A stretch of 64,000 nucleotides of DNA from Rosa chinensis (lineage: Eukaryota > Streptophyta > Magnoliopsida > Rosales > Rosaceae): assembly GCF_002994745.2 (NCBI RefSeq), contig NC_037090.1, positions 17,410,001 to 17,474,000 on the forward strand, given 5' to 3'. The position numbers were made by a program, and so were the translations under genes. The notes beneath the pieces are model-generated. The model did no database searches and was not told the origin of the DNA. It was given only the letters and a program-made list of their open reading frames with translations. Every line of letters starts with the position of its first letter. Positions within the stretch are counted from its first letter, which is position 1. Shown in pieces: positions 22,687 through 34,090 of this stretch.

Positions 22687-25479
22687 CTAGCTGCCATTGA
22701 TGAGATTCACTACTTTCAATGGCCTGATTAAATGTAGTTGGATCATTGTCCTCTGCACAGTCCATTTCAATTTCTGCTTCTTGCAGATAAACAATGTAGT
22801 CACTCTCTTCCCCCCATAAGTTGGTTTTCTTGCTCTCTGTGATCTTCTAGGCAGAGCCACTGGAGGATTTTGAGGTTCAGTTACATGGCCAGTTACTTGA
22901 CCGGATACAGTTACATGGTTAGTGACATGGGCAGTGACTTGACCAGGCACAGTTACTTGGTCAGTTACATGGGCAGTTACATGGGCAGTGACATGGTCAG
23001 TGACATGGGCAGTGACTTGACCAGGTACAGTTACTTGGGTAGTTACATGGTCAGTGACATGGGCAGTGACTTGGTCAGTGACATGGTCAGTTACTTGGCC
23101 AGTTACTCGACCAGGTACAGTTACTTGGTCAGTGACATGGTCAGTTACGTGACCAGTGACATGATCAGTTACATCTTGTTCTAAAGGCAATGCTACACTT
23201 ATATTCTTATCTGACACAATTTCCTCAAAATCTGAGGTTAAATCCTCAAGGTTTGTATTGTGAACTTTTTCACTTAGAAACTTTACTTGATGTGTTTCAA
23301 AAATTCTAGGTGAATGATGAGCAGAATATAATTTATAGCCTTTAGATTTATCTGGATAACCTATAAAATAGCAACTAACAGTTTTGGGGTCAAGTTTATT
23401 CAAGCTTGGATTATAAATCCTAGCTTCTGCATGACATCCCCAAACATGACAGTGATGAAGACTAGGTTTCCTGCCACACCAAAGCTCAAAAGCAGTATTT
23501 TCTATGGCTTTGCTAGGTGTCCTATTGCAAATATAATTTGCAGTTTTTAAAGCCTCACCCCACAGAAATTTAGGCAAACCAGTTGTACACATCATACATC
23601 TAACCATGTTCAAAAGAGTCCTATTTTTTCTCTCTGCAACACCATTCTGTTGTGGATTATAGGGTGTTGTGTATTGAGCTTTAATTCCATTGTCTTGCAA
23701 AAACAAGGCAAATGGACCCTTTTGTTGGCCGGATTCAGTGTACTTTCCATAGAACTCTCCCCCTCTATCTGACCTCACTGTTTTGATTTTCTTTTCTAGT
23801 TGATTTTCTACCTCAGACTTAAAGATTTGAAAGGCTTTCAATGCTTGTGCCTTTTCTGAAAGTAGATAAATATAACTGTATCTAGAAAAGTCATCAATGA
23901 ATGTGATAAAATACACATTCCCACAGATAGTTTGATGCCTAAATGGTCCACATATATCATTGTGTATGAGTTCTAATAAATTTTGGCTTCTATATGCAGT
24001 CTTCTTACTAGTATTAGTTATTTTTCCCTTAAAGCATTCAACACAGTCTGTTAGATCAGAAAAATCAAGTTCATTTAGGATGTTGTTTTTCACCAAAATT
24101 TTCAGTCTCTCTTTTGAAACATGGCCGAGTCTTCTATGCCATAAAAATGCAGACTTTTCATTTAGTTTGGTTCTTTTAACACCTGTTAAAGTGTTAGTAC
24201 TGTTTGTGTTATTTTCAACAAGTAAAATTTCTTGTTGAGCCATTGAACAATTTAACTGTAAATAATCATTCATAATAACACCAGAACCAATTTGAACAGA
24301 ATTTTTAGAAATAAGAATTCCATTACTATCCATAACAAGTCTACAACCAGATTTTACTAAGAGAGAAACCGAAACCAAATTCCTTCTCATGGAAGGTACA
24401 TAAAAAACATTGTCCAAAACTAACAATTTTCCTAATCCTAAATCGAGCTTTAAGGTTCCAATAGCCTTGACTGCCACTCTCATGCCATTGCCTACACACA
24501 GGTTCACTTCATCACTTTTTGGGATTCTCCTCCTTATGAATCCCTGCAAAGAATTAGTAATATGAATAGGTGAGCCTGAATCTATCCACCAAGACTGTGG
24601 TTCAACATTTATAAGATTAATTTCTAAAGAAAAAACTGTATTAGAAAAAATCTTACCCTTTTTGGCTAACCAATTTTTATAGCCAGTGCAGTCCTTTTTC
24701 ATGTGTCCTACTCTTTTGCAAAAGTAGCACTTGAACCTAAATGGCCTATTTTCCTTGGCCACTGCAGCTGTTGAACTCTTAGTTATGGCTTTGATAGGCT
24801 TGAGCTTATTTTGGGGCTTTTTCCTTTTAGGCTTCTCAATGAGGTTAATGGTTGTAGCAGGTTCCTTTTCTTCCTTGATCCTAGATTCTTCATCCACACA
24901 GATGGATATAAGTTCATCTAGAGTCCAGTTTCCCTTTTGAGAGTTGTAACTGGTCCTAAGATGACTAAAACTGTTAGGCAAGGAATGTAGTGCATAATGC
25001 ACTACCTGCTCATCCCTAACCCCCATCAAGAGCTCCCTGAGTCTGCCATTTATATTGATCATCTTCATAATATGCTCTCTAACTCCCCCTGAACCCATGT
25101 ACTTCAAATCATGAAACTCCTTGGTTAGCCTAGCAGCTTCTGCTTTTTCACTTTCTTTAAACTTAGCACCTATGAGTTCCAAAAAATCTGATGCTAGCTC
25201 AGGTTCTTCTATACTTCCTCTGACAGTCTTGGACATAGAGGTACGAATGAGGTTCTTAGCCATTCTATTGGATCTATGCCACTTCTTGTAAAGATCAGTT
25301 TCCTTCTTAGTGCTCTTTTCAGTTAACTCTTCAGGTTTGTCCTCAGTGAAGCAATAGTCTATGTTCTCATGCATTCCCATATAGTTCTCTACAGAATCTA
25401 GCCAAGCTCTATAGTTGGTTCCAGTTAGCATCAAGACACTGTTCAAGTTCATGTAAGAGTTACCTAAGGAGCAAAACAA
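22687..25479 (-). pseudogene. Copia 2 gag, protease and integrase polyprotein part
   Basis: A 930-codon ORF. The UBN2-type gag (LTGTNYRAWLDSVENYMG) is followed by the zinc knuckle CYFCKRVGHMKKDC, the protease DSG at about residue 295 (WWIDSGSPIHI), integrase (HRRLGHVSKERL; FITFIDDFSRYSYIY; VRSDRGGEF; NPQQNGVAERKNRT), then a valine/threonine repeat spacer at about 755-885. Near 22810 a frameshift abolishes the normal entry into the RT region. The ATG at 25452 (MNLNSV) is a likelier start than 25479, because a splice-acceptor-like CTCCTTAG lies just before it, suggesting a spliced leader. Confidence 0.88.
22877..23180 (-). repeat. 12-bp tandem repeat in frame in Copia 2
   Basis: Reads VTDHVTGHVTDQVT and related on the minus strand, about 25 units of GTNACNGANCAN. 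It lies in the spacer between the integrase and RT motifs, like the repeats in Copia 1 and 3. Confidence 0.9.
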
Positions 25480-25857
25480 AAATTCGTGTGAGTTCTCAAT
25501 TTGTAAAGAAAATAACTTTAAGTTTTCTGTGTTTTATTTAGCTTTAAGCAACCAAAACAAGAACATACAGAAAACCTAAACAACCCATACTTGCATTCAT
25601 ATCAGTCCATAACCAAAAATAATGTTAAGCAACACTTTTGAGCAGAAGCATAACATCCTGGAGTTCTTTATCAATATACCATGTTCAATGAAAACAAGTT
25701 ATCCAAAGAAATTTATCCACATCTAAGTATCCGTATTTATTTTCATCAAGCACGCATATTGCTGTTTTGTATTCTAAAACCATACTTGACCACTTCTTTG
25801 GAAGATAAAACTGAAGCATGGTTTTAAAACACAAAACACAATTTCAGTTTTGTTATT

Positions 25858-26070
25858 CGATCAGTTACTTGATTAGTTACCTGACCAGTTACTTGGTCAG
25901 TGACCTGGCCAGTTACATGGTCAGTGACCTGGCCAGTTACATGGTCAGTGACCTGGCCAGTTACATGGTCAGTGACCTGGCCAGTTACATGGTCAGTGAC
26001 CTGACCAGTTACTTGGTCAGTGACCCGACCAGTTACATGGTCAGTGACCTGACTAGTTGGTCAGTTACCT
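25858..26070. repeat. 12-bp tandem array in the Copia 2 leader
   Basis: Units such as CAGTTACATGGT and CAGTGACCTGGC alternate, giving a 24-bp higher-order repeat. The sequence family is the same as the in-frame repeat at 22877-23180. A 60-codon open stretch across it is a by-product of the period. Confidence 0.9.
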
Positions 26071-26599
26071 GATCATCGTTTTCTGCCAACATCAATGAAG
26101 AATGCTTTGTGCATCATAATCACTTATGCCAACAGAAAACCACAAAACCCATGAGCTTTTAACTTTATATTCTACCCAGATTCATCCTTGTAAGAAAATT
26201 AAGCTCTCATATCTGTCAATTTTAATAATGTGTAAAAAATTCTGGGAGATTTTTGTTCTTCATGCAATTTTTACACAATCACAGATACAATACCATATCA
26301 TCAATCAATTCAATATGCATATTCAAGCATAACCAAAATTGATTTGATTCCAAGAAACCACAGAACAATCAAGAAATTGTAAATTTCATCCGGTCACCAT
26401 CTACTCTAACCTAACGCACGCCGGGAATGCAACTAGTGTTCTTGAGCACAATCAAAATTCAATTATCATGCTATGAATCGAAATCAATTTCCATAGAAAA
26501 ACCTGTTTTTGCTTTTTCCCCAATTTGCTGCTAAAAATCACAGCGGAAGCATGAATTTGATATTTAACCAAATGCAGCAACCGACTTAAGTAACTTACC

Positions 26600-26682
26600 T
26601 TGATCAGTTACATGACCAGTTACATGGTCAGTTACCTGATCAGTGACTTGGTCAGTTACCTGACCAGTTACTTGATCCGTAA
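26600..26682. repeat. Third 12-bp array, next to the Copia 2 5' LTR
   Basis: About seven units of the same 12-bp family lie within 100-180 bp of the LTR, between the primer site and the long leader array. Confidence 0.88.
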
Positions 26683-26778
26683 AGCAAAAACTTTTTTTTT
26701 TTTTTTTTTTTTTGTGTGTTTGTTTTGCAAAACCCTTCAACGATTTTGATACTTGTGAGCCTATGCTCTGATACCAAT

Positions 26779-27252
26779 TGTAAAACCATAATTACATGCT
26801 CACAATATATGCACACAATCATAAAAGGGATTAAGGCTTACCTTCAGCAATCACTGGCATGGATTCCATCTTATGCTACAAACACGAACACTGAATATGG
26901 CCTTCTGTTACTTACCAACTTGTTTCTCAATGGACAAAACAATATGCAAAACGTCGGTAGTAATCAGGGACCAATTCATCTGTATATATAGGAGACTTAA
27001 CCCTCAAGAAGCTTCCCATTAAAGCTATCCATATCGGTTTAGGTTTCCTAGTTAGATTCTTAATGTAATACTTCATTGTAATCTTTCTTGCAGACTAAGA
27101 ATAGGATTACTTACCTTAATGAATAGATACACTGCTTCATTAAGTTACAAGTATTGATTTACTGTTTGTATCCATGTTAAACTAGGATTGATATTAAGCT
27201 AATCATCAATTACTTTATGATGATATGTGTTATGTCCATATTTGATCTTACA
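26779..27252 (-). repeat. Copia 2, 5' LTR
   Basis: 474 bp, differing from 20075-20548 at about three positions (for example CTTGTTTCTC in place of CTTGCTTCTC). Confidence 0.92.
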
Positions 27253-29482
27253 TACGGGACACTGTATCTCGAATATAAGCTAAAGGCAACACATTTAGAT
27301 TGTCCCCAAATCGTTGGAAGACCCAGATACCTCCTTGGATTCGAAACATCTACAATCCAAAATAAAGGTATGATAACTCTTATCACAATTATAGGAGTAT
27401 TGGGACTGAAATAAAGAGATGACTTGGAGTAACTTATTTGTTGACCAGAAGCCACAACATAAGCTTTGAGTAAGTAAAGAAGGTTATAGGCATTAGAAAC
27501 TGAGGCTTCCAAGAAAAACAAGGAGTCATCAGCAAACAACAGATGGCTAATTGGTGGACCATTTTGAGAAATAGATACCGGAGATAACCAGCCTACAGAG
27601 CAAGCCTTACGAACCAGAGAAGAAAGCACATCACTGACAAATAAGAACAGAGATCTCCTTGCCGAAGGCCTCTTGTAGGATTGAAGAAAATAGAAGGCTT
27701 TCCATTGACCAGAACAGAGAAGGAGACTGTTTTCACACAATTCATTATCAACATCACCCAGTGAGAGTGAAAACCAAGTTTAAGCAAAACAGCATGAAGA
27801 AAGTCCCATTCCATAGAGTTATAAGCTTTATTAACATCCAATTTCAAACCAAAAGCACCAAGACCTGCTTGTCGAAGAAGCTTTAAATGGTGGAACATCT
27901 CATGAGCCACAATAACATTATCTTGAATCTGCCTACCCGTGACAAAAGCTGATTGATTGTCTGAGATGATGTCCGACATGAGAGGTTTAAGCCGGTTAGC
28001 AAGAACCTTCGATAGTACCTTATAGGAAAAGTTACATAAACCAATGGGACGAAACTGGTAAGCATGCTCCAGCTGAAGGATTTTTGGAATTAGAGCAATA
28101 TGGGTACGATTAAGTTCAAGCAACATTGAACCAGTAGAGAGAAAACATGAGGTAGCTTCAAAGACTAGGGTATTGACAATAGTCCAATACTTCTGATAGA
28201 AGATACCTGGAAATCCATCTGGACCTGGCGATTTGAAAGCTGTTAGTTGAAAGATCGCTGATTTGACTTCCTCAATACTAACCTCAGCAAGTAGGCTTGT
28301 ATTCATAACAGTCGTAACAACTGGATCTACCAACTGGAGAATGTCATCCCAATTCCTCGGACCCGAGGACGTAAAAAGTTGACGATAATATTGTAGAAAA
28401 ACATCCTCAATATCTGCCTCCGAATCCAACCAAAGACCATCAGAGTTGCGAAGACGAAGGATCTTATTTCGCTGGTGTCGCTGAGTAGCTATCCGATGAA
28501 AAAATCTTGAGTTATTATCCCCTAATTTAAGCCAAGAGACCCGAGAACGTTGATGCCAAAATTTTTCCTCCAGTAACCAAAGCTCTTCAATACGCATAGT
28601 AATAGTCCGGATTTGGAAAGCAGAATCCAAAGCCATACTATTATGAACATGATTAAGTTGAGTAAGCAGGTCTTCAATCTGTTTATGAGAATTTGGAAAA
28701 GCCTTCCTACTCCAGAGCAATAAGGATTTTCTACAAGACTTCAAATTGGCAATCCAGGTAGGCATAGCAATAGAGCGTGAAGCATTTATCCAGGCCTTAG
28801 AAACAATCTGCTCGCACGAATCTGCCGTAGTCCAAATATGCTCAAAGCGGAAAGGTTTAGGAGAACGAACCTCTGTTGGATAGGAATCAACAAGAAGAGG
28901 TCGGTGATCTGATCTAATAATAGGTAAATTAAAGACCTGAGTATGAGGAAGAGCAGAGCACCAATCTGAGTTAGCCAAGCAACGATCTAACCTTTCCTTC
29001 ATATCAATTGTGTTGTTCCGATATCTATACCAAGTGTGAAAAGGTCCCTGAGAGTGAAGATCTCTCAGAGCTTTATGGTGTAGAAAAGTTCGAAACAAAT
29101 TCATCCGCCATAACAGAGGAGGACAGCCACCCCATTTCTCATTAGTGTATAATACAATATTAAAATCACCAATACAAAGCCAAGGAATAGACTGAGTAGT
29201 GAAATAATGATTCATATAACACCAAAAAGATTTCTTTTTATTTTCAACAGGTTGGCCATACACCCAGGATATCTTACAACGGAAATCTTCATTAGCAAAA
29301 TACGCCAAAGTGTCAAGGACATTAAGGTTATATTCTACAACTGACACTTAAACAGAAGACTTCCACAAAATAGCCAAACCTCCAGTACTAGTATTTATAG
29401 GATTAACTATACAGTAGTGATCAAACTTTAACTGTTGTTGCCAAGAAGAGATTATCGGTTCCTTTTGATGAGTCTCCATAAG
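27253..29482 (-). pseudogene. LINE ORF2, endonuclease end and reverse transcriptase core
   Basis: From 29347: the EEP endonuclease tail (IPWLCIGDFNIVL; DRCLAN; IIRSDHRPLLVDS with the conserved SDH). Then the LINE reverse transcriptase: RPIGLCNFSYKVLSKVLANRL, NQSAFVTGRQIQDNVIVAHE, LKLDVNKAYNSMEWDFL, GLRQGD, and after a frameshift near 27640 LLFADDSLFF with the catalytic A-D-D. The start of the endonuclease lies at 29997-30200, beyond the solo LTR. Further frameshifts occur before the Copia 2 junction, where SRYSV should read YIRDTV. Confidence 0.88.
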
Positions 29483-29907
29483 TGTAGATACCTCTACTAG
29501 CAAGACTAGTTTGCTATCTCACCAAGCATAAGTAACACCCTCTTTGGGACACCCACAAGCCATGGTGAGGCCCAACTGAGATATGCATCTTGTAGCCTTA
29601 TGTTCAAGCTACGCTACGGTATCCGGAAGTCGCAAATCCGTCTCCGGGAAGCCACCTTCCCGGCCTTGCCAAGTTGCCTCCACAATATGCTTTTCTAGAC
29701 TAGAATAGTAACTTTGAGTCCCACATCTAAGAAAATGTAAATGAGGGAGCCTCCTTCCCCTATAAAAGGAGACTCCTTCCTACTTACTCGACATCCCATT
29801 ACATCTTTTGTAATCCCCTTGGGCCGCAAGGCTTAACACACTAGTGTAACATTCAAGTGGACGTAGTTTCCCGCTAAGGCGGGAGATGAACCACTATACA
29901 TCTCGTG

Positions 29908-29957
<50 letters not shown>

Positions 29958-29991
29958 GTTAATTAGATCCCCACGAATCCTAACATTAACA
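29483..29991. mobile_element. Solo LTR inside the LINE endonuclease region
   Basis: 509 bp starting TGTAGATACC and ending CATTAACA, flanked on both sides by ATAAG (29478-29482 and 29992-29996). The TG...CA ends and the 5-bp duplication mark an LTR element from which the internal part was lost by LTR-LTR recombination. It has a TATAAAAGG box near 29762 and a (CT)22 microsatellite at 29911-29954. The superfamily is not assignable from the LTR alone. Confidence 0.82.
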
Positions 29992-29996
29992 ATAAG

Positions 29997-30720
29997 AAAG
30001 ATAACCTCAGGGTCGTACTTTCGCCATAGTCTGCGAAGAGATTTCACTGTCAAGGAATACCCTAATCCCTGACAGGTCCAAGAGATGAGCCTCATTTTTG
30101 GTCCGTAGCTGCATCTCTGGCCAGCTACCTGTGCCATCTGCAGCATCTTCAGGAAACATAGTAGACATACCCACCTCAGATGAAGGTTGAACCACAACAT
30201 TCAAACTTAGGTCTTGCATCACAAGAGGATAAGGTGTTGCATCGGATAAGACTGATGAAGCAATCTGAACCTCACTAACCTATTCAACAGTAGCCGGAGC
30301 AGTAGGGACATTAGAAGTTTGAATCTTCTTTGGACGACCTCGTCGAGCCAACCCCTTGGCCTTACCAGAGGCAGTAGCGGACAGAGGACGCCCACGACGT
30401 GGTTTAGTAGGGACTCGGGAGGGAATAGCCTGATCCACCCGAGTACTATCATCGGAATCTATAGTGCGGTGGCGCTTGGTTTGACAAAAATCCTCAGCCA
30501 AATCATCTTGCAGCCTTTTAAGTAATTTGAGGAACTGGAATTGCTGAGCAAGTATAGCAAGAGACCCAAACGGAGGGATTGTTGGTGGAATTGCAGCAAA
30601 AACTTCAGGGTGGATATTTGTTGAGAGTGGGACTGGTGGGATTGTTGGAGGTGACGGCTGGAGAGAATGGATATGGAGAGGATAGGGGTTAAGAGAATAG
30701 GAGTATCAGGTATAAGGGTC
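29997..30720 (-). pseudogene. LINE ORF1 3' region and start of ORF2 endonuclease
   Basis: The endonuclease start reads MRLISWTCQGLG...VKSLRRLWRKYDPEVIFL, close to the L1 consensus MRLISWNCQGLG. Upstream (30280-30501) is a basic linker with two RGRP motifs, typical of the C-terminal part of plant L1 ORF1. The frame breaks more than once. The solo LTR splits the endonuclease after about 24 residues past LWRKYDPE. Confidence 0.75.
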
Positions 30721-32238
30721 TAAAAAAGGAGGAAGTGGAAATATGGGTAAATTTGGTGGTGGGTCCATTGGAGTAGGCCCAAATAAAGTAGGATCCAAGA
30801 GTACTTCCTGATGAGCTAACATAGCTTGCAAGACTAATGGGTCAGACTGAAAGCCCCTCTGAAGATATGGGTCCAATGGTGGTGGAGTGAGACGATGATG
30901 TGTTGTGGATGTGTCCGCCAGCTCAGCTAAGGAAAGGGAAACTACCAGTTGCATGTCCTCTACATCAGGAGAAATTAGATGAGGTGGCGACATAGTAGGA
31001 GATGGAACTACCCAGTCATCAAATTTGGCTTTACCTTTGTTGAGGGTATTCGTTCCAGAAGGACCAGCTTCTGAAGATGTAGCATATGTGGAAGGGACAG
31101 TTGGCTGCCACCTGCCTTGTTGTGGATGGGCAAGAATTAGGGCACCTGTCTGCTGTATAGGGTTACCGGAGAGGGAACCGTACCCAGCTGTAGTAACCGG
31201 CATAGTGTTGCTCAGACTGGAAACATAAGTGCCATTTTGCTGAGACCTGCGTTCAACGTACCTACTTTATTTGTGCTCAAAAGCCTGATGAGGGAAGCGA
31301 TCCCAGTTTTGTTGATTGTTAGGAGGAAGACTGCGAGGAGTAGGAATTGCCATCCAAGGGCCCAGGTGATAAGTTGATGCATGTCTCCTGAAAATACAAG
31401 TACTGATGGTATGGCCCAAACGACCACAGCGATAACAGAAATCGGACAATCTCTCATACCGAATTTCTGCCCAAGTTGCTTCTGTGTCACTGTTGCTAAA
31501 CCAGAAACCAGGAGAAAGAGGGGCCCGAGAGTCTACCTGAACCCTAACATGGAGATAACTAGGATTGCCAGACGGGGAGTTAGGATCATCAACAGAGAGA
31601 ACTGTCCCCACTTGAGCAACGATCATTTTTGCAATTTCTTTAGTCATGTGACCCCTCTGTAACCCATGAATCTGAATCCAAAAAGTAATGAGGTGGAGAG
31701 GGATATCCTCCAATCTGCTGGTCATAGGCCAAGGATGAATAGCCATATTGCTACCCATAACTGACCACGGACCACGCTCAAGCACCTGATCAGCTGCCAC
31801 CTCAGAAGGAGCTGTGATAGAAAAGATAGAGGTACCGCCCAGCAAGTCCACCCAAAAACGTCCAATCTCAGACCAAGCAGTAGTAAGAATCTGAATGACT
31901 GAAGGGGCATGGAGGGTACGATCAACTATGATCGCACCAACAAGCTGAGTATCACGGCCTTGAGTAGGTTGAGTAGGTAGAGGTAGCGGGATAAAGAGTT
32001 CACCCTCAGGAAATGCATCTGAGGTATGAATCGGAGGATTATCTGGGAAGGATTTGTTGGGAGATGGTGGGGGAAAGAAGGTAGAAGTAGGGGTATTTTT
32101 GGGTGATGGGGGCGGAGATAAGGTAGAAATAGGGGACTTTGGTGGTGAGTACTCCATAGGAGATGGGTAGTGTTTGTAGTTCTGGATGGAGGATTGCGTT
32201 GCATGGGGAGGGGGATTTATATTCATGCAGGCCGACAT
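30706..32238 (-). pseudogene. LINE ORF1 (DUF4283 and CCHC)
   Basis: From 32238: a proline/serine-rich N-terminus (PPPSPKN repeats), the DUF4283 RNA-binding-type domain (FWVDLLGGTSIFSITAPS; GPWSVMGSNMAIHPW), a linker, then a CX2CX4HX4C knuckle (CYRCGRLGHTISTC, about residue 270). The frame changes near 31270 and the proline-rich tail reads on in another frame to 30706. ORF1 of plant L1 encodes the nucleic-acid chaperone of the ribonucleoprotein. Confidence 0.85.
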
Positions 32239-32734
32239 AAGAAGACACGCGTAGCAACAAACAGTGAAGTAAATATGAAGGGATTAGGGTGAAGATAGAA
32301 AAACTGAACAGGTGTTAAAAATTTGAGTGTTTTTGTATGGAGAATAGGTGAGTGTTTTTGCATGAAGAATAGGTGAGTTGCATGAAGAATAAGTGTACAT
32401 GGGGATTAATAGGGTGAAGCCAAGTAATATAAGTAATGATTATATAGAAGAAGGGGGAAAATACGATGAAGAGGAAGGAGCAATCTAGATCAAGAAAAAG
32501 TAAAGGAAAAGTGGATCGGAAAAAAAGAAAGGTAAAGTGGAAGAAGAAAACAGAAATTGAAGCACTAAAAATAGTGCAGATTAAGAAGGAAAGGAAAAGA
32601 TAGAAAACAAGAATAGAGTGTTCTTGTAGCAAGCTCTAGCTACAGTGTAGAAGCTCGAAAAAAGAGCAAGCAGCTCTCACCCTAGAGAGAGTTTGGAGCA
32701 GATAAGCCGAATGCCACACATTGCAGAAAAGGTT

Positions 32735-32749
32735 AAAATTGTTAATTCT
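32735..32749. repeat. LINE target-site duplication, right copy
   Basis: AAAATTGTTAATTCT, identical to 13703-13717. Confidence 0.85.
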
Positions 32750-32786
32750 TAAAGCTATATTCTGAATCACTTTGCTTGACATAAAT

Positions 32787-32958
32787 CACCATGTTGATGA
32801 AAGGCTTCATTATATTTTTCTTTGGAAATAGGTATCAATTGACTGTTATTAGTTCAACTATATATTGAGTGTCACCATGTTGATGAAAGGCTTCATTATA
32901 TTTTTCTTTGGAAATAGGTATCAATTGACTGTTATCAGTTCAACTATATATTGAGTGT
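32787..32958. repeat. Two tandem copies of an 86-bp unit
   Basis: CACCATGTTGATGAAAGGC starts at 32787 and again at 32873. The two copies differ by about one base (TTATT/TTATC), so the duplication is recent. Confidence 0.88.
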
Positions 32959-33654
32959 GAAGGAACTCTTGGGAATTTGGCCTGAGCGGTTCATATTCAG
33001 CTTCAGTTCAGCACAATTGGATGTAGCCAATGCCGTAAATATTAAATGCTGACATAAGCTCAATAAGGATTGTAAGAAAGTTGGTAACACTACATTACGT
33101 ACAGCTGCAAGCTAGGTATGGCAACCTCTGGTTCGGGCAAGCACTGACAGATAAAGATCCAGGAATAACCGAATAAGAAGGGTCAAAGTGTCAAATTGTA
33201 GTCCATATGGTTGAAAAGGGCACTATACCTTGAGATAGAGGAGACATTGCTTGCTTATCTCTCTATAGTCTATACGAAATGAGCCTGACAAGAAGGTAAT
33301 ACAGATGTGCGGATATATGGCCAGTGGTATCTTCATGTTGACATATAATTTAGGACATAAATATCAGCTCATTAATCAGATCCTCATCCCTAGTTATCTC
33401 TCTTCCTTTTTTTTTTTTTTAGCATGTATACATACTGGTTTAAGCATAAATAAAAACATGTTAACTCGCGTTATCCTTATCATTAATCATATCTGTCTTC
33501 CATTGCATTTACTGGTTGGTGCTACTTGCCTGCAACCATTAGTTTAGAAATGCTAATTTCTAATTCATGAACTGGGTTAGAAGCCTCTTCATTCTCATGG
33601 ATATAGGTTGCTGTTGCAATATCACTACTTCAACTTGCTACGAGTAACTTGGGT
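32959..33654. other. Host DNA, part of duplicated unit B
   Basis: Non-coding by eye. From about 33200 it follows unit A (12330-12830) in the same order until the Copia 3 insertion. Confidence 0.5.
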
Positions 33655-33659
33655 TTGTC

Positions 33660-33838
33660 TGTAGAATCGTTGTAAATCTGTATGTAATTAGGATTTTATT
33701 TAATTAGGATATCCTGTAATTATGGAAAGATTGTTTCCTATTAGAGTTAGACTACTCCTTTGTACTTGTATATATACCCTCATTGTGGGATGAATAGAAT
33801 CATCGAATTAACCTTGAATTGAAGTATTATTTTTTACT
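33660..33838 (+). repeat. Copia 3, 5' LTR
   Basis: 179 bp, with TGTAGAATCG at the start and TTTTTACT at the end; about six differences from the 3' LTR. Confidence 0.9.
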
Positions 33839-34090
33839 TGGTATCAGAGCAGGTTCAATCCTTTGAACTTGCGCTGTGTCCTTTGAATGCTGAATCCTAA
33901 AGAACACCATAAACCGCTGCGTACCACCACCGTACCATCCTGAATTTCAAACCACCATCACCCTACCTTTTTTTGGAAAAAGAAAAAAAAACTTTTTTTT
34001 CCAAAACATTCATATCCATCTTGAAACCCTTGAAAATCCAATCCTGCGAAAATCATGAATTCCTCAATGATGCAATCAGAGAAATAGGCT

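Larger units (their letters stand above)
25480..26778 (-). other. Copia 2 leader region
   Basis: About 1.3 kb of non-coding leader between the 5' LTR and gag, without a recognised protein. It holds two further arrays of the same 12-bp repeat and a T run at 26692-26713. Confidence 0.7.
20075..27252 (-). mobile_element. Copia element 2 (7.2 kb), inserted in the LINE RT region
   Basis: Two 474-bp LTRs (20075-20548 and 26779-27252) differ at about three positions by eye. They begin TGTAAAACC on the plus strand and end CTTACA, so the ends are canonical TG...CA. Target duplication is TACTG on the left (20070-20074) and TACGG on the right (27253-27257), with one mismatch. The primer site TGGTATCAGAGC on the minus strand lies two bases from the 5' LTR (26776-26765). 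The internal region has a 1.3-kb leader, gag-pol and three arrays of a 12-bp repeat. The frame is broken between integrase and RT. Confidence 0.93.
13718..32734 (-). mobile_element. Full-length LINE (L1-type), about 6.9 kb, interrupted by three insertions
   Basis: Bounded by the 15-bp direct repeat AAAATTGTTAATTCT and ending in a poly(A) tail (T run at 13719-13730). After subtracting two Copia elements, a solo LTR and one copy of each target duplication, about 6.9 kb remains, a normal length for a plant L1. Order on the minus strand: 5' leader (32734-32240), ORF1 with zinc knuckle, linker with RGRP motifs, endonuclease, reverse transcriptase with FADD, zinc-binding reverse-transcriptase domain, RNase H, tail. 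The pieces of ORF2 continue across each insertion, which proves the order of events: the LINE came first. Frameshifts and insertions make it inactive. Confidence 0.9.

Noticed and set aside
22870..23184. Plus-strand ORF rich in S-Y-M-V-S-D over Copia 2
   Set aside because: It is the opposite strand of the 12-bp in-frame repeat and has no independent support.
29911..29954. (CT)22 run as a promoter element of a host gene
   Set aside because: It lies within a solo LTR inserted in a LINE; no host gene starts there.
29483..29991. Cassandra-type TRIM with 5S rRNA-like LTR
   Set aside because: I looked for the conserved 5S internal promoter boxes and did not find them; only a solo LTR of unknown family can be supported.
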